Shown: in pieces, positions 1-5,547 of the stretch
Position numbering within the stretch: the first letter of the stretch is position 1
How the letters are laid out: each line of letters begins with the position of its first letter
Source: Paracoccaceae bacterium
GTDB lineage: Bacteria; Pseudomonadota; Alphaproteobacteria; Rhodobacterales; Rhodobacteraceae
DNA: 5,547 nt
Assembly: GCA_016764835.1 (NCBI GenBank)
Contig: JAESRD010000098.1
Span: 1 to 5,547, forward strand
Reading direction: 5' to 3'
Program-made: the position numbers and the translations under genes
Notes under the pieces: model-generated
Seen by the model: only the letters and a program-made list of their open reading frames with translations
Database searches by the model: none
Told to the model about the DNA's origin: nothing

Positions 1-457
1 CATTAAGCGGGCCGAGCACAAACGGCACGCCGCATTTGGCCAGCCGCTTGGCCAAAGGGCCGTGGCTGGTGGGGCTAAGCGGGGTGATCCGGTGGACAAT
101 GTCGTAAGCGCCTTGCTCTATCGCCTCGCCAAATTGCCGCCAGACTTTGCGCTCAAAATACGGGTAGGCCAGCGCGTTGATCGCTTGCAACGTGGTCCAG
201 CCCTTGCCCTCGCCCATGCGCAACCAGCGGCCCATTTGCCAAAGCGGCCGAGCCAGCGCCTCGGAATCGATTGCCGTAAAGTCACGGCCCTCGACAAGAC
301 CTGCGCGCAGAATGGCGTCTTTGTTGCGCAGCTGGGTGACCAGATGCACATCTGCCACCTCGCGCAATGCTTGAGCGATTGACCAGCCAACCAGCGGCAC
401 GCTGACCCATTCAGGGTTGGCGGCTTCGGCTATCAGCAGAACACGCGGTTTGCTCAT
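1..457 (-). CDS. GT4/GT1-like glycosyltransferase, N-terminal part (runs off left edge)
   Basis: This frame is open from an ATG at 457-455 to the left window edge, giving 152 residues with no stop. The protein starts [17 protein letters not shown], with a first beta strand (residues 5-10) typical of the N-terminal Rossmann domain of GT-B glycosyltransferases. Later comes the segment [19 protein letters not shown] (118-136) and VPFVLGPLN (144-152), the pattern seen in GT4-like enzymes of exopolysaccharide clusters. The nucleotide-sugar-binding C-terminal domain lies outside the window. The ATG overlaps the stop of the upstream membrane-protein gene as ATGA (457-454), implying translational coupling; AGGA lies about 8 nt before the ATG. 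Expected role (family knowledge plus context): cytoplasmic transfer of a sugar from a nucleotide sugar to the lipid-linked glycan started by the ExoY-like enzyme. Donor and acceptor cannot be read from this fragment. Confidence 0.88.
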   Translation of the reverse strand, partial: MSKPRVLLIAEAANPEWVSVPLVGWSIAQALREVADVHLVTQLRNKDAILRAGLVEGRDFTAIDSEALARPLWQMGRWLRMGEGKGWTTLQAINALAYPYFERKVWRQFGEAIEQGAYDIVHRITPLSPTSHGPLAKRLAKCGVPFVLGPLN

Positions 458-1836
458 AGCACGGTCCTGATCGGAGCCAGGGCGCGGCGCTGCACCGGTT
501 TGAACCCTTCGGCAAAGCCAAACAGCCCGCCGGCGAACATCCATGTCAGCGGTGTGATTGTGGCGTTGGGGATCAGGTCGATCACATTGACGGCAATGAT
601 CAGGGCCAACGGGCCTAGCCAGGGGCCAATAGCCTCTGTCACCGCGTTGTTTGATCTGCGCCAAAGCATGAATAATGGCAATGTAAGCAACCCCATCTCG
701 GCCAAGAAACCAACCCAGCCAAAAACACCAATCAAAATGATCCACCGACCGTCAGTGATCGTAAGGATCTGCCCGGATACTTCATCCAGCACGTGATTAC
801 GCCCCCAACTTCCCCAGCCAAACAACGGCCGTTCGTAAGCGCGCTCAAGTAAAATCGTTTCATTATCAAAGCGAAATTGCAAGGAATAAGCACGCTCGCC
901 ACTGGCCGATGCGGCCGCGGCAAGAATGCGCTCCTGCGGCACCAGATCAGCGCCTTTGGCGATTGGATAGGCTATGGCCAGAAAGGCCAAAAATGCGGCG
1001 AAGCGTATTTGAAACCGGGCCGAGGCAAAGCCGATAAGCGGCGCGAAAGCGAGGGCGTAAAGGATTGAGGCCAGAGATTTGCAGAGCACCAAGACGACAA
1101 ACAGATAGAGCGCGATTGCGCCAAAGGTGGCAAACCGGCGGAACGGTCCGACGCGGGCCAAGGCGACCGCCGCTAAAACAGTTGTCATGCAGAAAAAGGC
1201 CACCCAGAGCCCGTGATAGAGGAACACGATTGGACGGAAGCCGCCGTCACGCATGACCTGCTCAAAGGCATGCTGGAAGTAGCCATAAAACCAAACGTTG
1301 AGCTGCGGGCTAAGCCGAACTTCAAGCAACATTGGCGCTGAGTAAACCAGCCCGCCAATGACCAAAGCCAGCAAGATATCGCGCTGGCTTTCTGCTGTGC
1401 ACAGGAAGTTTCGCGCTAGCAGGAACGGGGTCAGCACAAGGGCCTGCTGCACCACCATCGCGATCGCATCCCACATGCGCAGACCGGGCAAGCCCACGCT
1501 CCCATAGAACACCGGGTCGGCATTGGTCAGCGCGGTGGCTACGGGGCTGAGGATGAAGACGACAACCAGAACTTTGCCAAACTTCCCGACCGGCAGCAGC
1601 TCAAACTCTTCGCGATAGAGGATCAGGCTCATGATCAGAGCCACAATTGCCGGGATCGTATCTTTGTTGAACGGTGGCAGGCCGGGGAAGTCAAACGCGG
1701 CTGGGGGCGGTGGCAAGAACAAGTAAGCGATCAGAATGCTGGCCAACAAAGCCCGCCCGGCAGGCAAGGTTCGAAACAAAACAACAGATACGACCGGCCA
1801 CAAGGCCAGCATGAGCATAGCAAAGACACTGGGCAT
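454..1836 (-). CDS. O-antigen ligase/polymerase-like polytopic membrane protein
   Basis: This 460-residue protein is strongly hydrophobic, with roughly 11-13 candidate membrane segments (for example about 3-23, 26-42, 60-74, 86-103, 127-143, 154-172, 203-227, 235-270, 278-293, 364-390, 405-442). A long hydrophilic loop at about 294-363 carries RFRFDNE (320-326) and [13 protein letters not shown] (335-347). This matches the 'RPl.G.G.g' signature of the O-antigen ligase/Wzy-like family, which acts on the periplasmic side joining or polymerising lipid-linked oligosaccharides. Length fits the family. The ATG at 1836 is preceded by GGAGG (1852-1848) with an 11-nt spacer. It lies 160 bp downstream of the ExoY-like gene, behind a hairpin, and overlaps the GT4 gene by 4 bp. 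Sequence alone does not separate a polymerase (ExoQ/Wzy role) from a ligase (WaaL role); an ExoY partner makes polymerase the better guess. These proteins diverge fast, so the call rests on topology plus one motif. Confidence 0.82.
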   Translation of the reverse strand: MPSVFAMLMLALWPVVSVVLFRTLPAGRALLASILIAYLFLPPPPAAFDFPGLPPFNKDTIPAIVALIMSLILYREEFELLPVGKFGKVLVVVFILSPVATALTNADPVFYGSVGLPGLRMWDAIAMVVQQALVLTPFLLARNFLCTAESQRDILLALVIGGLVYSAPMLLEVRLSPQLNVWFYGYFQHAFEQVMRDGGFRPIVFLYHGLWVAFFCMTTVLAAVALARVGPFRRFATFGAIALYLFVVLVLCKSLASILYALAFAPLIGFASARFQIRFAAFLAFLAIAYPIAKGADLVPQERILAAAASASGERAYSLQFRFDNETILLERAYERPLFGWGSWGRNHVLDEVSGQILTITDGRWIILIGVFGWVGFLAEMGLLTLPLFMLWRRSNNAVTEAIGPWLGPLALIIAVNVIDLIPNATITPLTWMFAGGLFGFAEGFKPVQRRALAPIRTVL

Positions 1837-1945
1837 TGCTTATATCGCCTCCAGCTCTGCCAAAGTTGAGTTTAGGTGCATGTTAGCAGCAGCATTAGCC
1901 GCTGACCAAGGCAACAAAATGTCACAAGAAAGTATAAGACAAATG

Positions 1946-1973
1946 AAGCCGAGCCAATCTCTTGGCCCGGCTT
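1946..1973 (-). terminator. Hairpin between exoY-like and polymerase genes; terminator or attenuator candidate
   Basis: On the minus strand AAGCCGGGCCAA, loop GAGA, TTGGCTCGGCTT form a 12-bp stem with a single G-U pair and a GNRA-type tetraloop. It starts 24 nt after the exoY-like stop. The plus-strand reading would have an A-C mismatch at the G-U position, so the hairpin is better formed in the minus-strand transcript. The following sequence (CATTTGTCTT) has only broken U stretches, so it may terminate partially or protect the upstream mRNA end. If it terminates, the polymerase and GT4 genes would receive less transcript than exoY or would need their own promoter in 1853-1945. Confidence 0.6.
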
Positions 1974-1996
1974 TCATATGAGTTATACGGCGCTTG

Positions 1997-2683
1997 CTAG
2001 CAACCAGTGCCGCGCAGTACCACTTTAACAGTTTTGAGCATAACGCTCACATCTGTCATGAAGGAAAGCTGCTGGTAATAGTTGCGGTCAAAATGAGCCC
2101 GTTCACGAAAGCTGCTGTCATGGCGCACTGAGATTTGCCAGAAGCCAGTAATACCAGGGCGCATGGCATAATACTCTGTGCCCGGATACAGCGCCCGCTG
2201 GCTGCACATCATTGGCCGTGGGCCAACAATAGACATGTCGCCAAGTAGAACATTGAGCAGCTGCGGCAGCTCATCAAGAGATGTCTTGCGCAAAATACGA
2301 CCGATTTTGGTGATCCGTGGATCATGGCGCAGCTTCTGATGCTTGTCCCATTCGGCTTTCGCTTCTGGGTTTTGCTTCAGATAAGCGTCAAAAACATCGT
2401 CAGCATCATGCACCATAGTGCGCAGCTTAAAGATTTTGAACTCACGGCCATCAAGGCCCACGCGCTTTTGCAGATAGAATGGATTATGACCATCAAGTGC
2501 GGCAAGGGCCGCCATGATGCCAACCACCAACAATACCGGGACTGAGACCATAAGCACGACCGCAACATCAAATGCGCGCTTAAGACCGTCACGATATGCC
2601 CGATGTGGCATTTCCAGTTTACCGGCCGAAACCGGAATTGATCTGCGGTCACCAGTTGTAGCCGCTCTAAATTGATAACTCAC
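1997..2683 (-). CDS. exoY: ExoY-like monotopic phosphoglycosyl transferase (initiating sugar transferase)
   Basis: This 228-residue protein is a bacterial sugar transferase of the short monotopic (PglC/ExoY) type: it has one N-terminal hydrophobic helix (about 39-63) and no polytopic WbaP-type membrane domain. Visible motifs are KRAFD (35-39), [11 protein letters not shown] (69-79), FKIFKLRTM (82-90), the catalytic Asp-Glu pair D137-E138 in [22 protein letters not shown] (148-157) and [11 protein letters not shown] (175-185). Family members move a sugar 1-phosphate from a UDP-sugar to undecaprenyl phosphate at the cytoplasmic face, the first step of repeat-unit synthesis. In Sinorhizobium ExoY the sugar is galactose; specificity here is unknown. 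The start is GTG at 2683, chosen because GGGGAGGG lies 7 nt upstream; the next in-frame ATG is residue 25. The ending VVLRGTGC resembles Rhodobacterales homologues. It is the promoter-proximal gene of the minus-strand cluster, facing a 1.1-kb gene-free region upstream. The symbol denotes family likeness, not proven orthology. Confidence 0.93.
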   Translation of the reverse strand: MSYQFRAATTGDRRSIPVSAGKLEMPHRAYRDGLKRAFDVAVVLMVSVPVLLVVGIMAALAALDGHNPFYLQKRVGLDGREFKIFKLRTMVHDADDVFDAYLKQNPEAKAEWDKHQKLRHDPRITKIGRILRKTSLDELPQLLNVLLGDMSIVGPRPMMCSQRALYPGTEYYAMRPGITGFWQISVRHDSSFRERAHFDRNYYQQLSFMTDVSVMLKTVKVVLRGTGC

Positions 2684-2690
2684 CGTTTAT

Positions 2691-2698
2691 CCCTCCCC
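2691..2698 (-). promoter_or_regulatory. Shine-Dalgarno site fixing the GTG start of the exoY-like gene
   Basis: On the minus strand GGGGAGGG (2698 to 2691) is followed by the 7-nt spacer ATAAACG and then GTG at 2683. This very strong site decides the GTG start over the ATG at codon 25. Confidence 0.8.
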
Positions 2699-2752
2699 AG
2701 GGAAAGGCCTGCACAAGTCAGACCCGCAAACAAAACTTAACCAATTCGCCAA

Positions 2753-2782
2753 AATATGACGAGTGTTAGAAAACGATCTCAA
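2753..2782 (-). promoter_or_regulatory. Candidate sigma-70-type promoter for the exoY-like gene
   Basis: On the minus strand TTGAGA (2782-2777; 5 of 6 matches to TTGACA) is followed by an 18-nt spacer and CATATT (2758-2753; 4 of 6 matches to TATAAT). Transcription would start near 2745 and leave a leader of about 60 nt before the GTG at 2683. Such matches arise by chance in AT-rich DNA, so this is only a candidate. Confidence 0.3.
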
Positions 2783-2869
2783 CCGTCGGGAACCGCTGGG
2801 CCCTGACACTTGTCTTGATACGCACCGTTAACACGTATGAAGACTGTCTTAACTCGTTATAACCGCATT

Positions 2870-2886
2870 CCGGTGGAATTCACCGG
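2870..2886. repeat. Perfect inverted repeat CCGGTG-N5-CACCGG upstream of exoY
   Basis: Six-base arms CCGGTG and CACCGG flank GAATT. There is no T-run on either side in the right orientation for a terminator (the minus-strand stem is followed by AATGCGG). It lies about 190 bp upstream of the exoY-like start and about 90 bp upstream of the candidate -35 box, so an operator is possible. No regulator is recognised. Confidence 0.4.
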
Positions 2887-2982
2887 GAAAAATTAACTGT
2901 AGATTGCGTTTTCGCACAAACTGCTGATGGGGGGAAGATAAGCATTTGTATTGGTTTTGGGTCAATTCCAACGGCACTCTTT

Positions 2983-2997
2983 ACAACTATTGGTTGT
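2983..2997. repeat. Perfect inverted repeat ACAAC-N5-GTTGT
   Basis: Five-base arms ACAAC and GTTGT flank TATTG, a spacing that suits a dimeric DNA-binding protein. It sits 300 bp upstream of the exoY-like start, in gene-free DNA. A short repeat of this kind may be chance. Confidence 0.3.
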
Positions 2998-3090
2998 GCT
3001 GATTTCTAGAGCGCCGGCCAAATTCTGGCGGCCAGCCCGACAAAACTGATCGCAACATTGGTCGGATGTGTTTCGAATGTTTTGCAACAG

Positions 3091-3118
3091 TGAGGCGCCT
3101 TGCCTGCAAAATGCCTCA
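3091..3118. repeat. Nested hairpin-forming repeat
   Basis: Outer arms TGAGGC (3091-3096) and GCCTCA (3113-3118) enclose inner arms TTGC (3100-3103) and GCAA (3106-3109), with 3-nt internal-loop sides. No U-tract follows on either strand, so it does not look like a standard terminator. It may be a structural element of a transcript from this region. Confidence 0.35.
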
Positions 3119-3279
3119 ATTCAGCGATTGGCGGCAAAAACCCGCGCAATCCCGGCAATTGAACCAAATTATACCGCCCAACCGTTGAAAACAGCCTGTT
3201 TCTTCTGGTTTTCCGCCATTTTGTCCCGGTAATAATCGAATAACAATTTTGGAAATAAGCGACAAAGTTTGGCGAACAT

Positions 3280-3310
3280 GTGGCAAAATCTGCCAATTGT
3301 GGCAAAATTT
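3280..3310. repeat. Inverted repeat TGGCA-N5-TGCCA with a 19-bp-spaced direct repeat
   Basis: TGGCAAAATCTGCCA (3281-3295) is a perfect inverted repeat with 5-base arms. GTGGCAAAAT occurs at 3280-3289 and again at 3299-3308, a 19-bp offset, so the left arm is repeated about two helical turns away. This suggests adjacent protein sites. It is not a sigma-54 promoter, because GG and GC are separated by 8 rather than 10 bases. No regulator can be named. Confidence 0.4.
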
Positions 3311-3443
3311 CAGCATCGAAATGGCGAAGAATGGGCGGCAAGGGCGCGCCAGAGCTGCGGTTAAAATACATCCCTGGGGTGTGTGCCAGATCAGAAACAA
3401 AGAGCCAAGACAGGGTGAATTGTTTAGGAAATCACAAGATATT

Positions 3444-3457
3444 GTGAGCAATCTCAC
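3444..3457. repeat. Inverted repeat GTGAG-N4-CTCAC
   Basis: Five-base arms GTGAG and CTCAC flank CAAT. It lies 7 bp left of the first 11-bp-period direct repeat, so it may belong to the same cluster of protein-binding sites. Confidence 0.35.
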
Positions 3458-3463
3458 GCGAGG

Positions 3464-3483
3464 CGTTAGCGATTCGTTAGCGA
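3464..3483. repeat. Tandem direct repeat CGTTAGCGA-TT-CGTTAGCGA, 11-bp period
   Basis: Two identical 9-bp copies of CGTTAGCGA (3464-3472 and 3475-3483) are separated by TT, giving an 11-bp period that puts both copies on the same helix face. OmpR/PhoB-type response regulators bind tandem half-sites with about this spacing (family knowledge). Which regulator would bind here is unknown. Confidence 0.55.
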
Positions 3484-3515
3484 CAAACCGCTTCTAACAG
3501 GCAAAATTGGTTAAT

Positions 3516-3534
3516 TGTAAGGCAGATGTAAGGC
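3516..3534. repeat. Second tandem direct repeat TGTAAGGC-AGA-TGTAAGGC, 11-bp period
   Basis: Two identical 8-bp copies of TGTAAGGC (3516-3523 and 3527-3534) have an 11-bp period. They lie 33 bp from the preceding tandem repeat, which has a different core but the same period. The spacing, with TGT at the head of each copy, recalls Pho-box-like architecture, though the core is not the classical CTGTCAT. Confidence 0.5.
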
Positions 3535-3601
3535 CTGATTCTTTGAGATGCGGCCTTCGACACTATTAACCATGACTGATTGTGCGAGCGTAGAGAATCG
3601 G

Positions 3602-3615
3602 GCGGCTTGAGCCGC
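3602..3615. repeat. GC-rich inverted repeat GCGGC-TTGA-GCCGC
   Basis: Arms GCGGC and GCCGC flank TTGA, a compact stable hairpin. No U-tract follows on either strand. It marks the start of the GC-rich part of the gene-free region. Confidence 0.35.
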
Positions 3616-3682
3616 GGGTAAGTCACCGGGGCGGGCAGAGTCTTCGGCTTTTGTTGCGCAAACAGAGCCTGCCAGGTTAACC

Positions 3683-3696
3683 ACAGCATGCGCTGT
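3683..3696. repeat. Inverted repeat ACAGC-ATGC-GCTGT
   Basis: Five-base arms ACAGC and GCTGT flank ATGC. It follows GGTTAACC (3675-3682), an 8-bp palindrome directly adjoining it. Function is unknown and chance is possible. Confidence 0.3.
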
Positions 3697-3779
3697 AGGC
3701 CTGACCCGCCAACGCCCCCGCATGGGTGCCGCTCCCGCCGCCCAGAGGCGCGTACAAGCGGCCCAAGCCAAGGCCAAAA

Positions 3780-3806
3780 GCACGCTCAGCAACCTGCGGC
3801 GCGTGC
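3780..3806 (-). terminator. Terminator-like hairpin downstream of tRNA-fMet
   Basis: On the minus strand GCACGC (3806-3801) pairs with GCGTGC (3785-3780). Inside, GCA and TGC can pair around GGT, leaving a 3x3 internal loop. TTTT follows at once (3779-3776). The hairpin begins 22 nt beyond the encoded CCA, a sensible place to end a tRNA or rRNA-operon transcript. The U-tract is short and the stem is interrupted, hence moderate confidence. Confidence 0.5.
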
Positions 3807-3823
3807 CCTATCGAAAGTGTTGG

Positions 3824-3905
<82 letters not shown>

Positions 3906-3913
<8 letters not shown>

Positions 3914-4017
3914 GGCTGACTAAGCCTTTTGATCGGCAGGCTCAAGAGGAAAAGTGCAGTTAATTAAATTTTCACAATATTTCTGTCTTTTACCTCAAAA
4001 TAGAGGGATCAATCAAA
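3906..4017. other. Intergenic spacer between tRNA-fMet and the cupin gene (divergent)
   Basis: These 112 bp separate the minus-strand tRNA from the plus-strand cupin gene and would have to hold the cupin promoter and, if the tRNA is no longer read from rrn, a tRNA promoter as well. The part next to the cupin gene is very AT-rich (14 of 57 G+C at 3961-4017) and includes TTAATTAA (3960-3967). No box pair good enough to name was found on either strand. Confidence 0.5.
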
Positions 4018-4602
4018 ATGCTGACGATGCAAGAAGACCTGAAAAAGATTGCTAAAGCACCGAATTTGCTAGAACAAACGCTCGCGGCTTCAAAGCTCGA
4101 TGATGTGACAGTGACAAAATCGGGTGAGTCGTTGGCGCCGACGACTTACGGATCGGTGTCGCATAACACCAAAACCCATGTTGATGATCGTGGCGAAGTC
4201 ACCGAGCTTATTGATACGCGCTGGGACTGGCATCCGGACCCGATCAACTTCGCCTATACTTATACAATTCGGCCCGGCTATGCCAAAGGCTGGGGCCTGC
4301 ATAAGCAGCATGAAGACCGGTATTTCCTGATCGAGGGACGCATGGAAATGGTGCTCTATGATGTGCGCGCTGACAGCCCGACTTACGGTAAGATCAGCAA
4401 AATCATCCTGAGTAAGGAGAATCCGCGCATTGTTAGCATTCCGCGTTTTGTTTGGCATGCAAATGCGAATATTGGCGAGGGTGAAGTCCGGGTGATCAAC
4501 TTTCCGACACAGCCCTATGAGCATGCCAACCCCGACAAATATCGCCTGCCGCTGAACACGCCGCATATCCCCTACACGTTTAAGGGCGTTAAGGGGGGCT
4601 AG
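4018..4602 (+). CDS. RmlC-like cupin (dTDP-4-dehydrorhamnose 3,5-epimerase relative)
   Basis: This 194-residue protein has a jelly-roll (cupin) core resembling the RmlC epimerase family. GWGLHKQHEDRYFLIEG (91-107) matches the RmlC 'GLH.Q...K....G' region, with H95 at the place of the catalytic histidine. It is followed by DVRADSPTYGK (115-125), corresponding to 'DLR..SPTFG', then LSKENPRIVSIPRFVWHANAN (131-151), corresponding to 'LS.EN...IP.GFAHGF'. PYEHANPDKYRLP (166-178) may supply the acidic partner (D173). Authentic RmlC converts dTDP-4-keto-6-deoxyglucose to the L-rhamnose precursor. The first 45 or so residues are unlike RmlC and the core is divergent, so the true substrate may be another nucleotide sugar, or it may be an isomerase-like relative. 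The ATG at 4018 has GAGGGA (4003-4008) 9 nt upstream; the ATG three codons later is too far from it. The GT2 gene follows after 6 bp. Confidence 0.85.
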   Translation: MLTMQEDLKKIAKAPNLLEQTLAASKLDDVTVTKSGESLAPTTYGSVSHNTKTHVDDRGEVTELIDTRWDWHPDPINFAYTYTIRPGYAKGWGLHKQHEDRYFLIEGRMEMVLYDVRADSPTYGKISKIILSKENPRIVSIPRFVWHANANIGEGEVRVINFPTQPYEHANPDKYRLPLNTPHIPYTFKGVKGG

Positions 4603-4608
4603 CGGCTT

Positions 4609-5475
4609 ATGGCACCCCGCGTCTCCGTCTTACTACCCACCCATCAGAGGCCCGATACGATCGGGCTGGCGATAAGATCCATACTCGCGCAGAGGATGGA
4701 CGACTTCGAGCTGCTGGTGGTTGGAGACGGGGCTGGCGCCGACACGGCCGGTGTTGTGCGCAGCTTTGATGATAGTCGGGTCAAATGGTATGATCTGCCT
4801 AAAGCGCCGGGCATTGGCTATGCCAACCGCAATATTGCTTTGAAAGAGGCAAAAGGCGCGCTCATCGCCTATGCCCAAGACGATGATTTGTTTTTGCCGG
4901 ACCATCTACGCCAAATGTGCCAGCTTTTTGACAGGCGCAAAACGGTGGACTGGGCCTATTGCCGCCCGCTTTGGGTCAGCAACCATTGCCGCATATTGCC
5001 GAGCTTTGCCAATATTGAAACGCCGCGCGCGCGCAATGAGTTCATGACGCAGCGCAATTTTGTGCCGTCATCCTGCATTATGCACAGGCGCTCTTGCTTT
5101 GCTGATGTCGGCTATTGGCCGGAAGACGGCGAAAGCCAAGATTGGCATCTGTGGAAGAAGATCATTCTGGCCGGTGGTCAGAGCTGCGCTGGCTTCCAGC
5201 CTGTTCCTGGCGTTCTACACTTCCGGGCAAATTGGCGAACAACACCGCGCTGGACCATGCCTCAGCTGATGTCGCTGGAATCCGAGTCCCGCAATGCACC
5301 ACATTGGCCTCGACAGCTGAAATTTGAACATGTTGAGACCGATCAAACCATTCAACAGTCACTCTGGACGCTTATTGAAGGCAAAAACGGGCCAGCATTC
5401 CAAATCCGCCTACAAGTCGGTCTTGTCCATTTATCGGACACGCTACACTGGAGCGGATCATCTGGTCTGTATTGA
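4609..5475 (+). CDS. Family 2 (GT-A fold) glycosyltransferase
   Basis: This 288-residue protein opens with VSVLLPTHQRPDTIGLAIRS (5-24), the classic GT2 start, then FELLVVGDGAGADT (33-46) binding the nucleotide. YANRNIALKEAKGALIAYAQ (71-90) precedes the metal-binding DDD (91-93), and DGESQDWHLWKKI (173-185) fits the region of the catalytic base. The C-terminal 100 residues lack membrane helices, so the enzyme is probably cytoplasmic or peripheral. GT2 enzymes of this sort add one sugar to a lipid-linked glycan; the donor is not predictable. The ATG at 4609 has AAGGGGGG (4591-4598) 10 nt upstream, inside the end of the cupin gene, whose stop is at 4600-4602; the two are surely one operon. Its stop lies 46 bp from the 3' end of the opposing 5S rRNA, so rRNA readthrough would be antisense to it. 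Confidence 0.92.
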   Translation: MAPRVSVLLPTHQRPDTIGLAIRSILAQRMDDFELLVVGDGAGADTAGVVRSFDDSRVKWYDLPKAPGIGYANRNIALKEAKGALIAYAQDDDLFLPDHLRQMCQLFDRRKTVDWAYCRPLWVSNHCRILPSFANIETPRARNEFMTQRNFVPSSCIMHRRSCFADVGYWPEDGESQDWHLWKKIILAGGQSCAGFQPVPGVLHFRANWRTTPRWTMPQLMSLESESRNAPHWPRQLKFEHVETDQTIQQSLWTLIEGKNGPAFQIRLQVGLVHLSDTLHWSGSSGLY

Positions 5476-5521
5476 GGATTTTATTTGATATCGTTTTAGA
5501 GAGAATTGATGTTTCTTACTA

Positions 5522-5547
5522 GATCCGGCGGTGACTTACTCTCCCAC
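5522..5547 (-). rRNA. rrf: 5S rRNA, 3' end only (continues beyond right edge)
   Basis: On the minus strand the last bases read GTGGGAGAGTAAGTCACCGC and then CGGATC, the conserved 3' part of alphaproteobacterial 5S rRNA (compare the usual GTGGGAGAGTAGGTCGCCGCC ending). The 3' terminus is placed at about 5521-5523, since the 5' half it pairs with is outside the window. This implies that a minus-strand rrn operon lies to the right. No convincing terminator hairpin appears in the 46 bp between it and the GT2 stop. Confidence 0.88.

Noticed and set aside
118..390. Minus-strand 90-residue frame and plus-strand frames at 62-382
   Set aside because: They are shadows of the GT4-like gene, which is open to the left edge in another frame and has the recognisable protein.
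2849..2864. TTAACTCGTTATAACC as a possible CtrA box
   Set aside because: The two half-sites are not at the TTAA-N7-TTAA spacing; with N7 the second half reads TAAC. Other TTAAC words nearby are isolated.
3282..3293. GG...GC arrangement as a sigma-54 promoter
   Set aside because: The spacing between GG and GC is 8 bases, not the required 10.
3006..3457. Overlapping minus-strand frames of 121 and 113 residues in the gene-free region
   Set aside because: Both have non-protein-like composition, no recognisable motif and poor ribosome sites (for the first, AGGG abuts the ATG). They overlap each other in different frames.
3511..3792. Minus-strand frame with a hydrophobic start resembling a signal peptide
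   Set aside because: It starts with TTG inside the terminator-like hairpin after the tRNA, has no clear ribosome site, and its composition reflects GC-rich random sequence.

Overview
The window reads as chromosomal DNA of an alphaproteobacterium, most likely of the order Rhodobacterales (roseobacter type). The evidence is an ExoY-type sugar transferase ending in VVLRGTGC, an initiator tRNA-fMet lying downstream of a 5S rRNA end on the same strand, and GC-rich coding sequence. The assignment is inferred from sequence style; no database search was possible.

Left part (1-2683, all minus strand) is an exopolysaccharide or O-polysaccharide gene set. In transcription order it holds an ExoY-like phosphoglycosyl transferase with a GTG start (1997-2683), a polytopic O-antigen ligase/polymerase-like membrane protein (454-1836), and the N-terminal 152 residues of a GT4-like glycosyltransferase that runs off the left edge (1-457). 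The last two genes overlap by ATGA. The first two are separated by 160 bp that contain a strong hairpin with a GAGA loop.

Middle part (2684-3828) is about 1.1 kb with no convincing gene. Much of it is AT-richer than the flanks. It carries several perfect inverted repeats and two adjacent pairs of direct repeats with an 11-bp period, resembling tandem response-regulator sites. At its right end a minus-strand initiator tRNA-fMet with encoded CCA (3829-3905) is followed by a terminator-like hairpin.

Right part (3906-5547) holds two plus-strand genes that look like an operon: an RmlC-like cupin sugar epimerase relative (4018-4602) and, 6 bp later, a GT2 glycosyltransferase (4609-5475). The window then ends inside the 3' end of a minus-strand 5S rRNA (about 5522-5547).

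In many alphaproteobacteria an rrn operon ends 5S then tRNA-fMet at short distance. Here a head-on two-gene polysaccharide cassette appears to sit between them, about 1.6 kb apart. The window therefore looks like a polysaccharide locus placed around the tail of an rRNA operon. ExoY would load the first sugar phosphate on the lipid carrier, the GT4 and GT2 enzymes would extend the glycan, the cupin would modify a nucleotide sugar, and the membrane protein would polymerise or ligate the product.
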